Position numbers and translations under genes: made by a program. 64,000 bases of DNA from Pedobacter endophyticus (GTDB taxonomy: Bacteria; Bacteroidota; Bacteroidia; Sphingobacteriales; Sphingobacteriaceae), in NCBI RefSeq assembly GCF_015679185.1, contig NZ_CP064939.1, forward strand, positions 124,001-188,000, given 5' to 3'. This document shows positions 34,546 through 43,741 of this stretch, in pieces. How positions within the stretch are numbered: position 1 is the stretch's first letter; every line of letters starts with the position of its first letter. Below the pieces are notes generated by a model that had not been told where the DNA came from, made no database searches, and saw only the letters and a program-made list of their open reading frames with translations.

Positions 34546-35349
34546 TTAAAATGCATATCCGATGGTAATTTTTCCAGAGTTGTTCATCAAATTGGAACCT
34601 GTGCCAACGATGCCATAAGCGTTTTTGATCTTGATGAAAAAGGAGAAATCGGCCGCGAGTCCCGAGATTTTTTCGGTGCTGTAGTTAATATTGCGCTTGA
34701 GGCCAATTGTAGAGCCGAGGAACAGCCGGAAGCCATATTGCCTGTCGGGGTTTTTTCGGCCATGCCAGATGAGTTCTGTAGATCCGCCCGTAGTAAACAG
34801 GGTTGTTTTGTTTGATGCAATGGATAATGAATCTGATTTTGCTCTTAAATCTTTTCTGAACGATGCGTAACTTCCGCCCTCATAAACAAGCGCTGTTTCC
34901 CAGTTTAAAATCCTAAATTCTGTGTTGCCCGACACTTGTGCAACGCCTGCCGATGTTCTCAATCCAAATCCTACAACACCCTTTTGATAGAAATCGTCGC
35001 TTATTTTACGTCGGGTGTTTTCATATCCTTCCGATGTTCCGCCGAAGTACCCAAAGCCTCCGTACGAAAAGTTAAAGTTTCCGATTACATTGGATCGGTT
35101 GTAGTTAACGAAACCCATCGACATGCTGCCTGTTTCGTATGGCAAGGTATTATCTGCAAAACTGGCGCTAACATAATTTCGGGCTTTCACGCTGTCAGAA
35201 ATCATTGGCTTTGGTAGGTACGACATGTGATTTGAGGTTGCCGCGGGCGTGTAAAAAACGGGTAAGTTGCTTGAAATACCACCGCAGGAGGTGAGTACGA
35301 CAGCCAAAAGCAGTATTAAAACCGCAAAGGAGTTTCGTGGGATGAGCAT
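34546..35349 (-). CDS. hypothetical lipoprotein with beta-barrel-like body
   Basis: 267 residues. Signal with lipobox LTSC (Cys about residue 22). The mature part is rich in Gly, Ser, Tyr and Phe with alternating strands and ends ITIGYAF, a C-terminal aromatic pattern seen in outer-membrane proteins. No named family. A lipidated barrel or a surface beta-protein is the most that can be said. Confidence 0.68.
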   Translation of the reverse strand: MLIPRNSFAVLILLLAVVLTSCGGISSNLPVFYTPAATSNHMSYLPKPMISDSVKARNYVSASFADNTLPYETGSMSMGFVNYNRSNVIGNFNFSYGGFGYFGGTSEGYENTRRKISDDFYQKGVVGFGLRTSAGVAQVSGNTEFRILNWETALVYEGGSYASFRKDLRAKSDSLSIASNKTTLFTTGGSTELIWHGRKNPDRQYGFRLFLGSTIGLKRNINYSTEKISGLAADFSFFIKIKNAYGIVGTGSNLMNNSGKITIGYAF

Positions 35350-35411
35350 ACGTTAATAAATAAGAGATAATTTACAGGTTCAAGATACAAAGTATTCCTG
35401 AACCTAGGAAT

Positions 35412-35795
35412 TTATTCGTCAAAAAAATCGACGAGCCCACCAAGAAAATATTCTTCTATGCCCTCGGTAAAATCTTTATAATCTTCATCCGGAATGTTGG
35501 TTTGCTTAAACTCCAACGATGTTCCTTTTTTATCGTCATGAAGTTTGATAGTAACGATTGATGGTTCATTATTTTCGCCAAAGTACCATTGTTGCACAAT
35601 CTTTTTGTTGGTTTCAAACTCAATGTTTTTTCCAACAATATCGCCATCCCAAAAAGAAAATTCGGTATCAGGCTTTTCTTCAAACGTTACTTCGGCACCT
35701 GTCCAAAGTTTAATGCTGAGATCTTTTGTGAGCGCTAAATAAACTTCTTCGGGAGAAGCTGGCAGGTAAGTGTATTTTTTATAGTCTTTCATCAA
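35412..35795 (-). CDS. SRPBCC/AHSA1-domain protein
   Basis: 127 residues of the START-like ligand-binding fold, as in Aha1 C-terminal-like proteins: YLPASPEEVYLALT near the start, EFSFWDGDIVGKNIEFE, QQWYFGENNE and SLEFKQTNIP. Its start overlaps the end of the next gene upstream (DUF3857 protein) by 17 nt in another frame. Binding partner unknown. Confidence 0.82.
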   Translation of the reverse strand: MMKDYKKYTYLPASPEEVYLALTKDLSIKLWTGAEVTFEEKPDTEFSFWDGDIVGKNIEFETNKKIVQQWYFGENNEPSIVTIKLHDDKKGTSLEFKQTNIPDEDYKDFTEGIEEYFLGGLVDFFDE

Positions 35796-38430
35796 TTTTT
35801 ACTATTTCTTTATCGTTAAATGCTTGCTCATCATTTGCGCCATCATTTTTTTCAAACTGTTCATTCAGGTCTTTAACCATAGCCATGCGCCATGCGGAAC
35901 CGGGGTACGAAAATACGAACGTTTCCTTAACCCGATCTGATTTAATGAAATAAACAATCCAGATTATCGCGAAAATTCCTTTTACCACTAGAAAACCCAG
36001 GTCGTTAGTGCCATTTGCAGCCTCGGTAGCTACAATCTTCGTTAAATAAGCATTGGCAAAATAATCGGCCGATAATACTACGAAGTTAAAACATAAAAAT
36101 CCAATATAGTATTTTGGAAAAAAATCTCTTCGATTATAGAAAGAGATGAGAATAAAGATACTGGAAACAAACAGGATCGTATTTACTATAACGGTCAAAA
36201 CTACCGACCAAACGAAAAAAACTGAATGTTCGCTGGTTTGCATTGCGCTCCAAATGGCTTGATTAAAAATTTCTAATTTGAATGTGGCAAACAGAATTGT
36301 TACTGGCGAAACCGTTATACCGATTGCCGGAACGATAAGCCAGCCCTGAATTTTACGTGCGTTTTTGATTGCTTCGAGGTTGTAGGCTGTATGTCTTGTG
36401 TAGACATACATTGCGATAAAAGAGAAAAGAATTAATGTAATAATGGCGATTGAAAATGGCATTGCAGCGAGGCCACCTAAATCACCAGCTACATCGCCAT
36501 CCCAATAAATTCCGTAGCTCAGTAAAGCCGAAATCTGTTTGCTGTCTTTTATATACTTATCAAGTGCAATGGGTGGTAAAGCGGAGACAAAACTTTGATA
36601 ATAGTAGTTTAACGTTAAGGTATCTTTTTTAGCGTTTGCTGAGTAAACAAATCTGTAATTCTCATCATCAATAGTTAAGTTTTCGTTTTGAAGATTCCAC
36701 GTTCGTGGCAAAATAATTTTTATTTGCTGCTCAACAGTGCTTGGAAACTGCATACTCATTGGTGCGTTTCTAAACTTTTTCAAGTCGTTTATTTGGTTAT
36801 TTATCAAGTCGCCATAGAAGTAAGCTATTTTCTTTGACTTTAAATTTTCATCCTTTGTCCAAAAGTTATTTATTTCATATTCCTCTTTTACCGTGATGAC
36901 GTTTTCCAGCTCATCATCCTTAATTGTTAATGGCCCTTTCATGCTCAAGCCGGGATAAAAATTTGTATAATATTCTATGTAAGATTTTTCCAAACTTTCT
37001 TCACCTTTAGTATTTAAATCGTCTCTAAAAGTATTTGCGTAATTATTTGAATAAGTTGTAGTTATTATGAAGCTTGTTTTTGATTTTGTTGAGGTGTCTG
37101 CAACTTTAAAAACAGTAAAGGAGTGCAGTCTCCCTAAGTTTGGTCGCGGTGTGCTTATTAGGTCCTTTACACCTTTTTTAATGACCAAAACTTTTGCGGT
37201 ATATGGATAATAATTGTCGAAAATAGGACCTCTTTGATTGGATATAGTTGGATCGATGTAAACTTTTCTGTCGTTGAGCTCAACAACTAATGTTTCGTGG
37301 TTAAATACATTTGGACTGGGCAGAAGCTTCGCCGTTTCGTTATTGAGGTACGTATCAATAAATACAGAATAGGCATCAATTCCATTAGCTTTAAGTAGGT
37401 AACAAAGCAAATTGGATTTATCCTTACAGTCGCCATACCGTTGATTTAAGACTTTGTCAGGCGTATTTGGGCGATTAGAATATTCTCCCATCTCTATACC
37501 CATGTACCTAATTTCATCTTGGACAAACCTCGTTGCAAGTTCTAAGTACTTCTCTTTATTTCCTTTTGATTTCGACTTCAAATCAGCAATTTTGTTATTG
37601 AGAAGTGTTGTGTTTTTGATATCGAAATTTTGAATGCTTAAGCCCCAGTCTACAACTTCCTCCCAACTCTGGTATTCAGAAATTTGAACGCGGGCAAAGG
37701 GGTTGTAAGATGAAGGTACAAAATCCTGATCGGGATATGTTTTGGACATTGTGTTTTGCCATTCGAAAACATTTAATCCGTTTACAACAGATTTATTTAA
37801 AACCGGAGTGTCGTTAAAGGTTTTGGTCCTCATCTTTCTGTTCGGATCGAAGATAATGTTGTTATAAACATTAACAATCTGGCTATTTCCTTCAAAATAG
37901 ATCGTACTAGCGTATTTTGGAAATACCGGATTACTCCCTTGCGTGGTATAGGCGTATTCGATCCTATCACCTTTTCTAATGTCATCAAGAATTAAATAAG
38001 CGGTGAATAAACCGCTGTAAATAAAGCGTGAAAGTTCTTCTTCATTTTGCAGGATTTTGAAATTCTCGGAAACCAGCTTGTTGATTGGCTTGCCCGCCCG
38101 CCAAACTACAAGTTTGTGGAAAATTAGCTTTTCGTAACTTGGATCGTAGGACACAGAAATTTCGGAACCATTTTGAACGCCGCTCGAATTACTGATTTCT
38201 CTTATGATGTGCGTATAATGTTCTTTCGTTTCAAGGTTGTTTTGTCTTTCGAAAAGAAAAATATAATAACCGTCTTGAATGTTCTTATAAGGCGGTTTCT
38301 TGTTGATCACATCAACTTTTTGCAACCAACTGGGCAGTTGCTTATTGATGTTTACTTTGCCGTTTCCGGCAAAGCTTAAAAGAACTGTAAAAATGGTAAG
38401 GATGGTTGAGAGTGTAATTTTTTTTATCAT
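35779..38430 (-). CDS. DUF3857/transglutaminase-like membrane protein
   Basis: 883 residues. Signal peptide (about 1-21), DUF3857 domain (about 60-230), transglutaminase-like domain (about 270-400) with catalytic Cys in QRYGDCKDKSNLL and later His/Asp candidates (FNHETLVVE, YIDPT), a DUF3858-like stretch, then four to five C-terminal membrane helices (about 645-850) resembling DUF2569. The layout is common in Bacteroidota; such proteins may process or bind extracytoplasmic peptides. Function is not established. Confidence 0.85.
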   Translation of the reverse strand: MIKKITLSTILTIFTVLLSFAGNGKVNINKQLPSWLQKVDVINKKPPYKNIQDGYYIFLFERQNNLETKEHYTHIIREISNSSGVQNGSEISVSYDPSYEKLIFHKLVVWRAGKPINKLVSENFKILQNEEELSRFIYSGLFTAYLILDDIRKGDRIEYAYTTQGSNPVFPKYASTIYFEGNSQIVNVYNNIIFDPNRKMRTKTFNDTPVLNKSVVNGLNVFEWQNTMSKTYPDQDFVPSSYNPFARVQISEYQSWEEVVDWGLSIQNFDIKNTTLLNNKIADLKSKSKGNKEKYLELATRFVQDEIRYMGIEMGEYSNRPNTPDKVLNQRYGDCKDKSNLLCYLLKANGIDAYSVFIDTYLNNETAKLLPSPNVFNHETLVVELNDRKVYIDPTISNQRGPIFDNYYPYTAKVLVIKKGVKDLISTPRPNLGRLHSFTVFKVADTSTKSKTSFIITTTYSNNYANTFRDDLNTKGEESLEKSYIEYYTNFYPGLSMKGPLTIKDDELENVITVKEEYEINNFWTKDENLKSKKIAYFYGDLINNQINDLKKFRNAPMSMQFPSTVEQQIKIILPRTWNLQNENLTIDDENYRFVYSANAKKDTLTLNYYYQSFVSALPPIALDKYIKDSKQISALLSYGIYWDGDVAGDLGGLAAMPFSIAIITLILFSFIAMYVYTRHTAYNLEAIKNARKIQGWLIVPAIGITVSPVTILFATFKLEIFNQAIWSAMQTSEHSVFFVWSVVLTVIVNTILFVSSIFILISFYNRRDFFPKYYIGFLCFNFVVLSADYFANAYLTKIVATEAANGTNDLGFLVVKGIFAIIWIVYFIKSDRVKETFVFSYPGSAWRMAMVKDLNEQFEKNDGANDEQAFNDKEIVKIDERL

Positions 38431-38433
38431 GTT

Positions 38434-39624
38434 TTATTTAAAAGCATTTAATCCGGTGATATCCATTCCGGTAATTAATAAGTGTATGTCGTGCGTTCCC
38501 TCGTAAGTTACCACCGACTCGAGGTTCATCATATGTCGCATAATTGAATATTCGCCTGTAATTCCCATTCCGCCGAGCATTTGGCGGGCGTTTCTGGCAA
38601 TATCCAGCGCAATTTCTACGCTGTTTCGTTTTGCCATCGATATTTGTTCGGCTGTAGCTCGGTTTTCACTTTTAAGGACGCCCAGACGCCAAACCAATAA
38701 CTGCCCCTTGGTAATTTCGGTAACCATTTCGGCCAGCTTTTTCTGTTGCAATTGAAATCCGCCGATCGGTTTGCCAAACTGTACCCTTTCTTTAGCGTAG
38801 CGTAGCGCCGTATCGTAGCAATCCATTGCGGCGCCGAGCGCACCCCAGGCAATACCATAGCGAGCTTGGTTAAGGCAGCCCAGCGGGCCTTTGAGTCCGC
38901 TAATTTCAGGAAAAACATTTTCTTTAGGAATTTGAACGTTATCAAAAACTAATTCACCGGTTGCCGATGCCCTCAAGCTCCATTTGTTATGCGTTTCCGG
39001 GGTAGAAAAACCTTCCATTCCACGCTCAACTACCATTCCTCTAATTTTTCCCGCTTCATCCTTTGCCCAAACAACGGCGATATCGGCGAAAGGGGCGTTG
39101 CTGATCCACATTTTGGCGCCGTTTAAAATATAATGCGATCCAGCATCTTTAATATTGGTGGCCATGCCGCCGGGATTTGAGCCATGATCCGGCTCGGTTA
39201 AGCCGAAACAACCCATCCACTCGCCGGTGGCCAACTTTGGTAAATATTTTTTGCGCTGCGCTTCCGTTCCATAAGCGTAAATGGGGTACATTACCAGCGA
39301 GCCCTGAACGGAGGCTGTAGAACGGATGCCCGAATCGCCGCGTTCAATTTCCTGCATCAAGATGCCATAGGCAGTATAATCAAGACCGGCGCCCCCATAT
39401 TCTACCGGAATTGTGGGGCCAAAAGCACCAATATCGGCCAATCCTTTGATTAAATGTTTCGGAAACTCAGCTTTTTGAGCATAATCTTCAATAACCGGAC
39501 TTACCTCTTTCTTTACCCATTCTCTTGCTGTTGCGCGAATGAGTTTATGCTCATCAGTTAACAGTTCATCCAATAAATAGTAATCCGGTGCCTCGTAAAG
39601 GTCTTTTTTTACTGATTTGCTCAT
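38434..39624 (-). CDS. acyl-CoA dehydrogenase, glutaryl-CoA dehydrogenase type
   Basis: 396 residues, FAD enzyme oxidising an acyl-CoA at the alpha-beta bond. Catalytic Glu375 is in VTYEGTHDIHLLITG, the position and context of glutaryl-CoA dehydrogenases; the phrase CFGLTEPDHGSNPGGM fits the same group. Glutaryl-CoA is part of lysine and tryptophan breakdown; other genes of this path are not in view. It lies 3 nt after the DUF3857 gene start on the same strand (upstream). Confidence 0.88.
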   Translation of the reverse strand: MSKSVKKDLYEAPDYYLLDELLTDEHKLIRATAREWVKKEVSPVIEDYAQKAEFPKHLIKGLADIGAFGPTIPVEYGGAGLDYTAYGILMQEIERGDSGIRSTASVQGSLVMYPIYAYGTEAQRKKYLPKLATGEWMGCFGLTEPDHGSNPGGMATNIKDAGSHYILNGAKMWISNAPFADIAVVWAKDEAGKIRGMVVERGMEGFSTPETHNKWSLRASATGELVFDNVQIPKENVFPEISGLKGPLGCLNQARYGIAWGALGAAMDCYDTALRYAKERVQFGKPIGGFQLQQKKLAEMVTEITKGQLLVWRLGVLKSENRATAEQISMAKRNSVEIALDIARNARQMLGGMGITGEYSIMRHMMNLESVVTYEGTHDIHLLITGMDITGLNAFK

Positions 39625-39711
39625 TTAGTTTCGTTTATCTGGTTAAAGAATCACGTTCATTTCAAAGGTAACAATTTACAACAATGGGCCTTATATTCAT
39701 GAATAAAAATT

Positions 39712-39719
39712 TAATTTTG
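39712..39719 (+). promoter_or_regulatory. -7 promoter element for folB
   Basis: TAATTTTG followed by C, matching TAnnTTTG, 17 nt before the ATG at 39737; leader of only about 10 nt. Confidence 0.55.
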
Positions 39720-39736
39720 CACCACACAAAACAGAT

Positions 39737-40105
39737 ATGGGCCAATTCAAACAAACTGTAGCTTTAAAGGATGTTAAATGTTTTGCCTTACACGGATATT
39801 ATCCAGAAGAGCAACTTATTGGAAATCATTTTATTGTAGATTTGGAAACCGAGTTTTTACCGAAAAGCTTTGATGATGAGCTCGCCCAAACCGTAAATTA
39901 CGAAGATTTGAACGGCATCATTCAGGAGGAGATGAAAAACACTCAAAAGCTTTTAGAAACGGTTTTAAACAATATGATCTCAAAAGTGATTGCGCTTTAT
40001 CCTTTCGTAGAAACGGTAAATGTGAGCATCAAAAAGCTAAATCCACCAATGCCGGGCCAAATCGGGCATTCATTTGTTAAACTGTCCTATACATCATTAA
40101 AATAG
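39737..40105 (+). CDS. folB: dihydroneopterin aldolase
   Basis: Converts 7,8-dihydroneopterin to 6-hydroxymethyl-dihydropterin in folate synthesis. 122 residues: FALHGYYPEEQLIGNHF with the catalytic Glu (about 23-24), the pterin-binding NYEDLNGIIQEEM, and SIKKLNPPMPG with the catalytic Lys near the end. Length typical. Overlap-free, 2 nt before the next gene, so co-transcribed. Confidence 0.92.
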   Translation: MGQFKQTVALKDVKCFALHGYYPEEQLIGNHFIVDLETEFLPKSFDDELAQTVNYEDLNGIIQEEMKNTQKLLETVLNNMISKVIALYPFVETVNVSIKKLNPPMPGQIGHSFVKLSYTSLK

Positions 40106-40107
40106 AA

Positions 40108-41511
40108 ATGAATTTTACCAAAATAAATGCTGAAATATTAGCAGAGATCAAAGCTGCAATCGGCGAAGAAAAAATTTTTACGGATGCCGAAAACCTCGAT
40201 CATTATAGCCACGACGAAACGGAAGACCTTCGTTTTCAGCCCGAGGTGGTGGTTAAACCCACTTCGCCCGAAGATATTTCAGCCTTATTGAAAATCTGCA
40301 ACGCATACCAGGTTCCGGTAACGCCCCGCGGCGGTGGCACGGGCTTGAGTGGTGCAGCCTTGCCGATTTATGGCGGTGTTTCTTTATCGATGGAGAAATT
40401 TAAATCTATTATTGATATCGATACCGAAAATTTACAGGCCACTGTTGAGCCAGGCGTTATTACTGAGGAGTTTATCAATGCTGTGGCCGAAAAAGGGCTC
40501 CTTTACCCGGTAGATCCGAGTAGTAAAGGCTCGTGCTTTATTGGTGGAAATGTGGCGCACGGCTCCGGCGGACCGAGGGTTGTAAAGTACGGAACGATAC
40601 GCGAGTATATTTTAAACTTAGAAGTGGTTTTGCCCAATGGAGATATTATTTGGACCGGGGCTAATACTTTAAAATATGCCTCGGGTTATAATTTAACACA
40701 GCTGATGATCGGCTCGGAAGGAACTTTGGGCGTAGTTACAAAAATCGTAACCAAGCTTTTGCCCAAGCCAAGTCAATCTGTTTTAATGATGGGGTCGTTC
40801 AGTACAAATGAAGCCGCCTGTGCTGCGGTTTCGGCAATTTTCAGAGCAGGTGTTACGCCGTCTGCGCTGGAGTTTATGGAGCGGAGAGGCGTAGAGTGGG
40901 TAATCAAATTCGACGACATTAAGTTCGATTTAAAAGATGATGTGGCGGCCTTGCTGATGATTGAGTTTGATGGCGACGATTTGGACGACATCTTTAAAAA
41001 TTGTGAAAAAGCAAATATCGTTCTCGAAGAGCACAATTGTACCGAAGTTTTGTTTGCCGATACAGCAGCGCAAAAAGAAGAGTTGTGGCGGATGCGCAGA
41101 ACGATGGCCGAATCAGTAAAATCGAACTCGGTGTATAAGGAAGAAGATACGGTTGTACCTCGTGCGGCATTACCCAAATTAATTAACGGCATTAAAGAAG
41201 TGGGCGCCAAATACGGCTTCGAAAGCGTGTGTTACGGCCATGCCGGCGATGGCAATCTGCACGTAAATATCATTAAGGCCGGAATGAGCGACCAAGATTG
41301 GAAAGACAAGCTGAAGTTCGGTATCGCAGAAATTTTTGAACTGACCACTGCGCTGGGTGGAACTTTATCTGGCGAACATGGAATAGGACTGGTTCAGAAA
41401 GAATTTATGCCGATCAAATATTCTGAAATTCATTTGAACCTTATGCGGGGAATTAAACAGGTGTTCGATCCGAAAGGAATAATGAATCCCGGGAAGATAA
41501 TGCCTGACTAA
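40108..41511 (+). CDS. FAD-linked oxidase (GlcD / D-lactate dehydrogenase type)
   Basis: 467 residues. FAD-binding type 4 domain (about 45-220): PRGGGTGLSGAALP, DPSSKGSCFIGGNVAHGSGG. C-terminal oxidase domain with YGHAGDGNLHVN (metal/substrate His) and GEHGIGLVQKEF. The family oxidises D-2-hydroxy acids such as glycolate or D-lactate. It is next to folB, not to a lactate operon; a LutA-like Fe-S protein is at 56987. The substrate is uncertain. Confidence 0.88.
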   Translation: MNFTKINAEILAEIKAAIGEEKIFTDAENLDHYSHDETEDLRFQPEVVVKPTSPEDISALLKICNAYQVPVTPRGGGTGLSGAALPIYGGVSLSMEKFKSIIDIDTENLQATVEPGVITEEFINAVAEKGLLYPVDPSSKGSCFIGGNVAHGSGGPRVVKYGTIREYILNLEVVLPNGDIIWTGANTLKYASGYNLTQLMIGSEGTLGVVTKIVTKLLPKPSQSVLMMGSFSTNEAACAAVSAIFRAGVTPSALEFMERRGVEWVIKFDDIKFDLKDDVAALLMIEFDGDDLDDIFKNCEKANIVLEEHNCTEVLFADTAAQKEELWRMRRTMAESVKSNSVYKEEDTVVPRAALPKLINGIKEVGAKYGFESVCYGHAGDGNLHVNIIKAGMSDQDWKDKLKFGIAEIFELTTALGGTLSGEHGIGLVQKEFMPIKYSEIHLNLMRGIKQVFDPKGIMNPGKIMPD

Positions 41512-41812
41512 AGAAGAGGCTGTGTCAAAAAGCAAAACGACACCCTAGCTCAGATCGGATAGCTATCGGATTTTATTTGGCGCCTTAAACCTCTCCCTTT
41601 TAATGGCGCTGGTTTTTGTTCTGTCTGTACATCCCTCTCCTCGAGGAGAGGGAAAGCAAAGGCATTGCTTTTAACCCAAACGTTGATAGGGAGAGGTTAG
41701 GAACCGCAAGGCAAAATTAATTTGGAAGGGAAATTTATGCAATGGGATCCCTTTGTACTGTAGGCATCCCTTTGGGAGGAAAAAGTCGACTGTTCGATAC
41801 AGCCTCTTCTTT
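41510..41812 (-). repeat. 303-bp MITE-like element with 14-bp terminal inverted repeats
   Basis: Perfect terminal inverted repeats AAAGAAGAGGCTGT (41510-41523) and ACAGCCTCTTCTTT (41799-41812). It fills the space between two convergent genes; the left repeat overlaps the TAA of the oxidase gene. 41515-41701 is the inverted copy C of the 14654 repeat family, with central hairpin 41633-41652 (CCCTCTCC/GGAGAGGG). It holds the sequence CGGATAGCTATCGGA near 41556. No coding content. Confidence 0.82.
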
Positions 41813-41814
41813 GA

Positions 41815-42300
41815 TTATTGCAATTGCTCAAACCCCAGCATTTTCTGCTTAGCCGTTTCGGGTATTGCCGTTGGTCTGTTAGTGGTATAATCAACGGCGA
41901 TGCAAACGGTTTTGCCCTTGCTGCAAATCACTTCTTCAGTGCCTTTTAGCTTCACAATTTGGTAATCCAGATCGAAGCTCGTATTGCCAATCCTCGACGT
42001 TTTTACATGTACGGCAATTTTATCGCCCATTACGATAGGTAAAATGTAATCCAGTTCTGCATGCGCAATCACAATCCCGGTTTTCTTCCAGTCCCATTTC
42101 ACAATCTCCTCCCAGTACTTCGAACGGGCGATTTCCAGATAGGTAAAATAAACAGAATTGTTCACATGCCCCATTAAATCGAAATCTACAAAGCGGAGAT
42201 GGATGTTCGTTTTATAGTTGAATTCGTCTGAAAAAGCTCTGGTTTCTGCCAATTTGTCTTTTATGGTTTGCTTTTTTTGCCAAAATGTCTTAAAAATCAT
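41815..42300 (-). CDS. acyl-CoA thioesterase (4HBT hotdog fold)
   Basis: 161 residues. The hotdog signature LRFVDFDLMGHVNNSVYFTYLE gives the catalytic Asp in FDLMGHVNN, as in 4-hydroxybenzoyl-CoA thioesterase-like enzymes. It differs from the YbgC-like enzyme at 8023 in the active-site phrase. Substrate unknown. Divergent from hsp20. Confidence 0.86.
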   Translation of the reverse strand: MIFKTFWQKKQTIKDKLAETRAFSDEFNYKTNIHLRFVDFDLMGHVNNSVYFTYLEIARSKYWEEIVKWDWKKTGIVIAHAELDYILPIVMGDKIAVHVKTSRIGNTSFDLDYQIVKLKGTEEVICSKGKTVCIAVDYTTNRPTAIPETAKQKMLGFEQLQ

Positions 42301-42368
42301 ATGTTTTCGCTTTGGTATGTAAGTTGAATAAGGGATAATATCAATTAAAAATTAAAAAAACCAGAGAT

Positions 42369-42803
42369 ATGACACTTGTAAATTTTAACAACAGAACCCG
42401 TAACACAGCTCCTTACTTTAACAATGTTTTCGATTCATTGTTTAGCGATGCAATAACTAAAAATAAAATGGTTGACAAATCGCCAAATGTAAATATTTAC
42501 GAAAACGAAACAGCGTACGTAATTGAGTTGGCCGCACCGGGTTTAAAGAAAGAAGATTTTCAAATCAACCTAAAAAAAGATACGCTTTCTGTTTGGGCAG
42601 AAGTTAAAAAAGAAGAAACTGCGACAGCTAAAGATTTTACCCGCAAAGAATTTGATTATAGCTCATTTGCAAGATCATTTAACTTGCCAGAAACAGCTGA
42701 CGGTGACAAAATTACTGCTGAATATAAAGATGGTATTTTAAGCATCAATATCAGCAAAAAAGACGATTCGAAATTACAACACAGAGAAATTTCGGTATCG
42801 TAA
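42369..42803 (+). CDS. Hsp20/alpha-crystallin small heat-shock protein
   Basis: 144 residues, cytoplasmic holdase. Short N-terminal arm with NNVFDSLFSD, alpha-crystallin domain (about 40-130) with the conserved YVIELAAPGLKKEDFQINL and EYKDGILSINI, and C-terminal basic tail. Length typical. A strong terminator follows at 42938. Confidence 0.93.
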   Translation: MTLVNFNNRTRNTAPYFNNVFDSLFSDAITKNKMVDKSPNVNIYENETAYVIELAAPGLKKEDFQINLKKDTLSVWAEVKKEETATAKDFTRKEFDYSSFARSFNLPETADGDKITAEYKDGILSINISKKDDSKLQHREISVS

Positions 42804-43203
42804 ATAGGATATTCTCGAAAGAGGGTTTTTCATAATAGTTTAGTTTAGGAAAATGGTTATGAAGCTTGCGACAGCTTGTTGAAAGTAAGTTTGATTGATA
42901 ACTGACGCAGGTTTCATAATAGTTTAAGTTTAGGTTTATAAGGTTAGCATCGGATGATGCTAACCTTATTTATTTGAGCAGGATTTGAAAGATTTAAGGA
43001 TGTCCATGATAAAGCATAGGTTTCAAAAGCCAAAATGAATTAATTAACTAAATATTCTTCCTTTAGCCGGATTTTCAGGATAATGTGAGTATCTTACAAA
43101 TGCAAAAAGAAATTGAACGAATTGGGTATTGATTTTTTTAACTGTAAGCCTGAAAATATAATCCCGCGTTGTTGTAGTCTTTCATTCCGTTAATTTAAAT
43201 AAA
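42804..43203. other. intergenic stretch with a repeated phrase and a terminator
   Basis: No gene. TTTCATAATAGTTTA occurs at 42828-42842 and again at 42912-42926. The terminator at 42938 lies after the second copy. Nothing else recognised. Confidence 0.5.
42938..42975 (+). terminator. long-stem terminator after hsp20
   Basis: A 14-bp perfect stem ATAAGGTTAGCATC/GATGCTAACCTTAT with a 4-nt loop (42938-42951, 42956-42969), then TTATTT. It lies 135 nt after hsp20. Confidence 0.8.
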
Positions 43204-43590
43204 ATGGATATCGACAATTTAACTTATCGGGTAAATGGCTGTGCAATGAAAGTTCACAACGTTTTGGGAAATGGCTTTCAAGAGGTTATCTATCAACGTT
43301 GTTTAGCGATTGAACTGGAAAAGGCCGGAATTAAATTTAGGAGAGAAGTTGAGCAGGAAATTTTTTATGATGGCTTAGTTGTTGGGAAAAGACGAGCAGA
43401 CTTTGTTATTGAAGGTATACTTACCGTAGAAGTTAAAGCATGTATCAATTTAGAAAACCAACATTTGTCGCAAGCAAAAAACTATGTTATAGCTTATAAT
43501 TTCGATATTGGGTTATTGATTAATTTTGGTTCAACAAGTTTGCAATTTAAAAAGATTTACAATCAAAAAAATAGGATTTACAAGATTTGA
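43204..43590 (+). CDS. GxxExxY-family protein
   Basis: 128 residues. The defining motif is GFQEVIY near residue 24 (G-x2-E-x2-Y), after VHNVLGNG, followed by the PD-(D/E)xK-like phrases KRRADFVIEGILTVEVKA. The family looks like a nuclease fold related to DNA repair or defence; no function has been shown for it as far as I know. Flanked by intergenic DNA on both sides, as a single-gene unit. Confidence 0.88.
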   Translation: MDIDNLTYRVNGCAMKVHNVLGNGFQEVIYQRCLAIELEKAGIKFRREVEQEIFYDGLVVGKRRADFVIEGILTVEVKACINLENQHLSQAKNYVIAYNFDIGLLINFGSTSLQFKKIYNQKNRIYKI

Positions 43591-43729
43591 ATCTGTTAAT
43601 AAAAATGTGTCCATTATGGAAAACAAAAAGAATAGGGTTTCTTAGTAGTGTCATTTTGAAAACGGCGCTTCTTTCGCGATCTATGATCTTGAAAATCCGT
43701 TAATCCTATAAATCCTGCTCCATTTTTGT

Positions 43730-43737
43730 TATTTTTG
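43730..43737 (+). promoter_or_regulatory. -7 promoter element just before a start codon
   Basis: TATTTTTG followed by CAC and the ATG at 43742, only 4 nt on. Transcription would start at or next to the ATG, implying a leaderless mRNA. Confidence 0.5.
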
Positions 43738-43741
43738 CACT

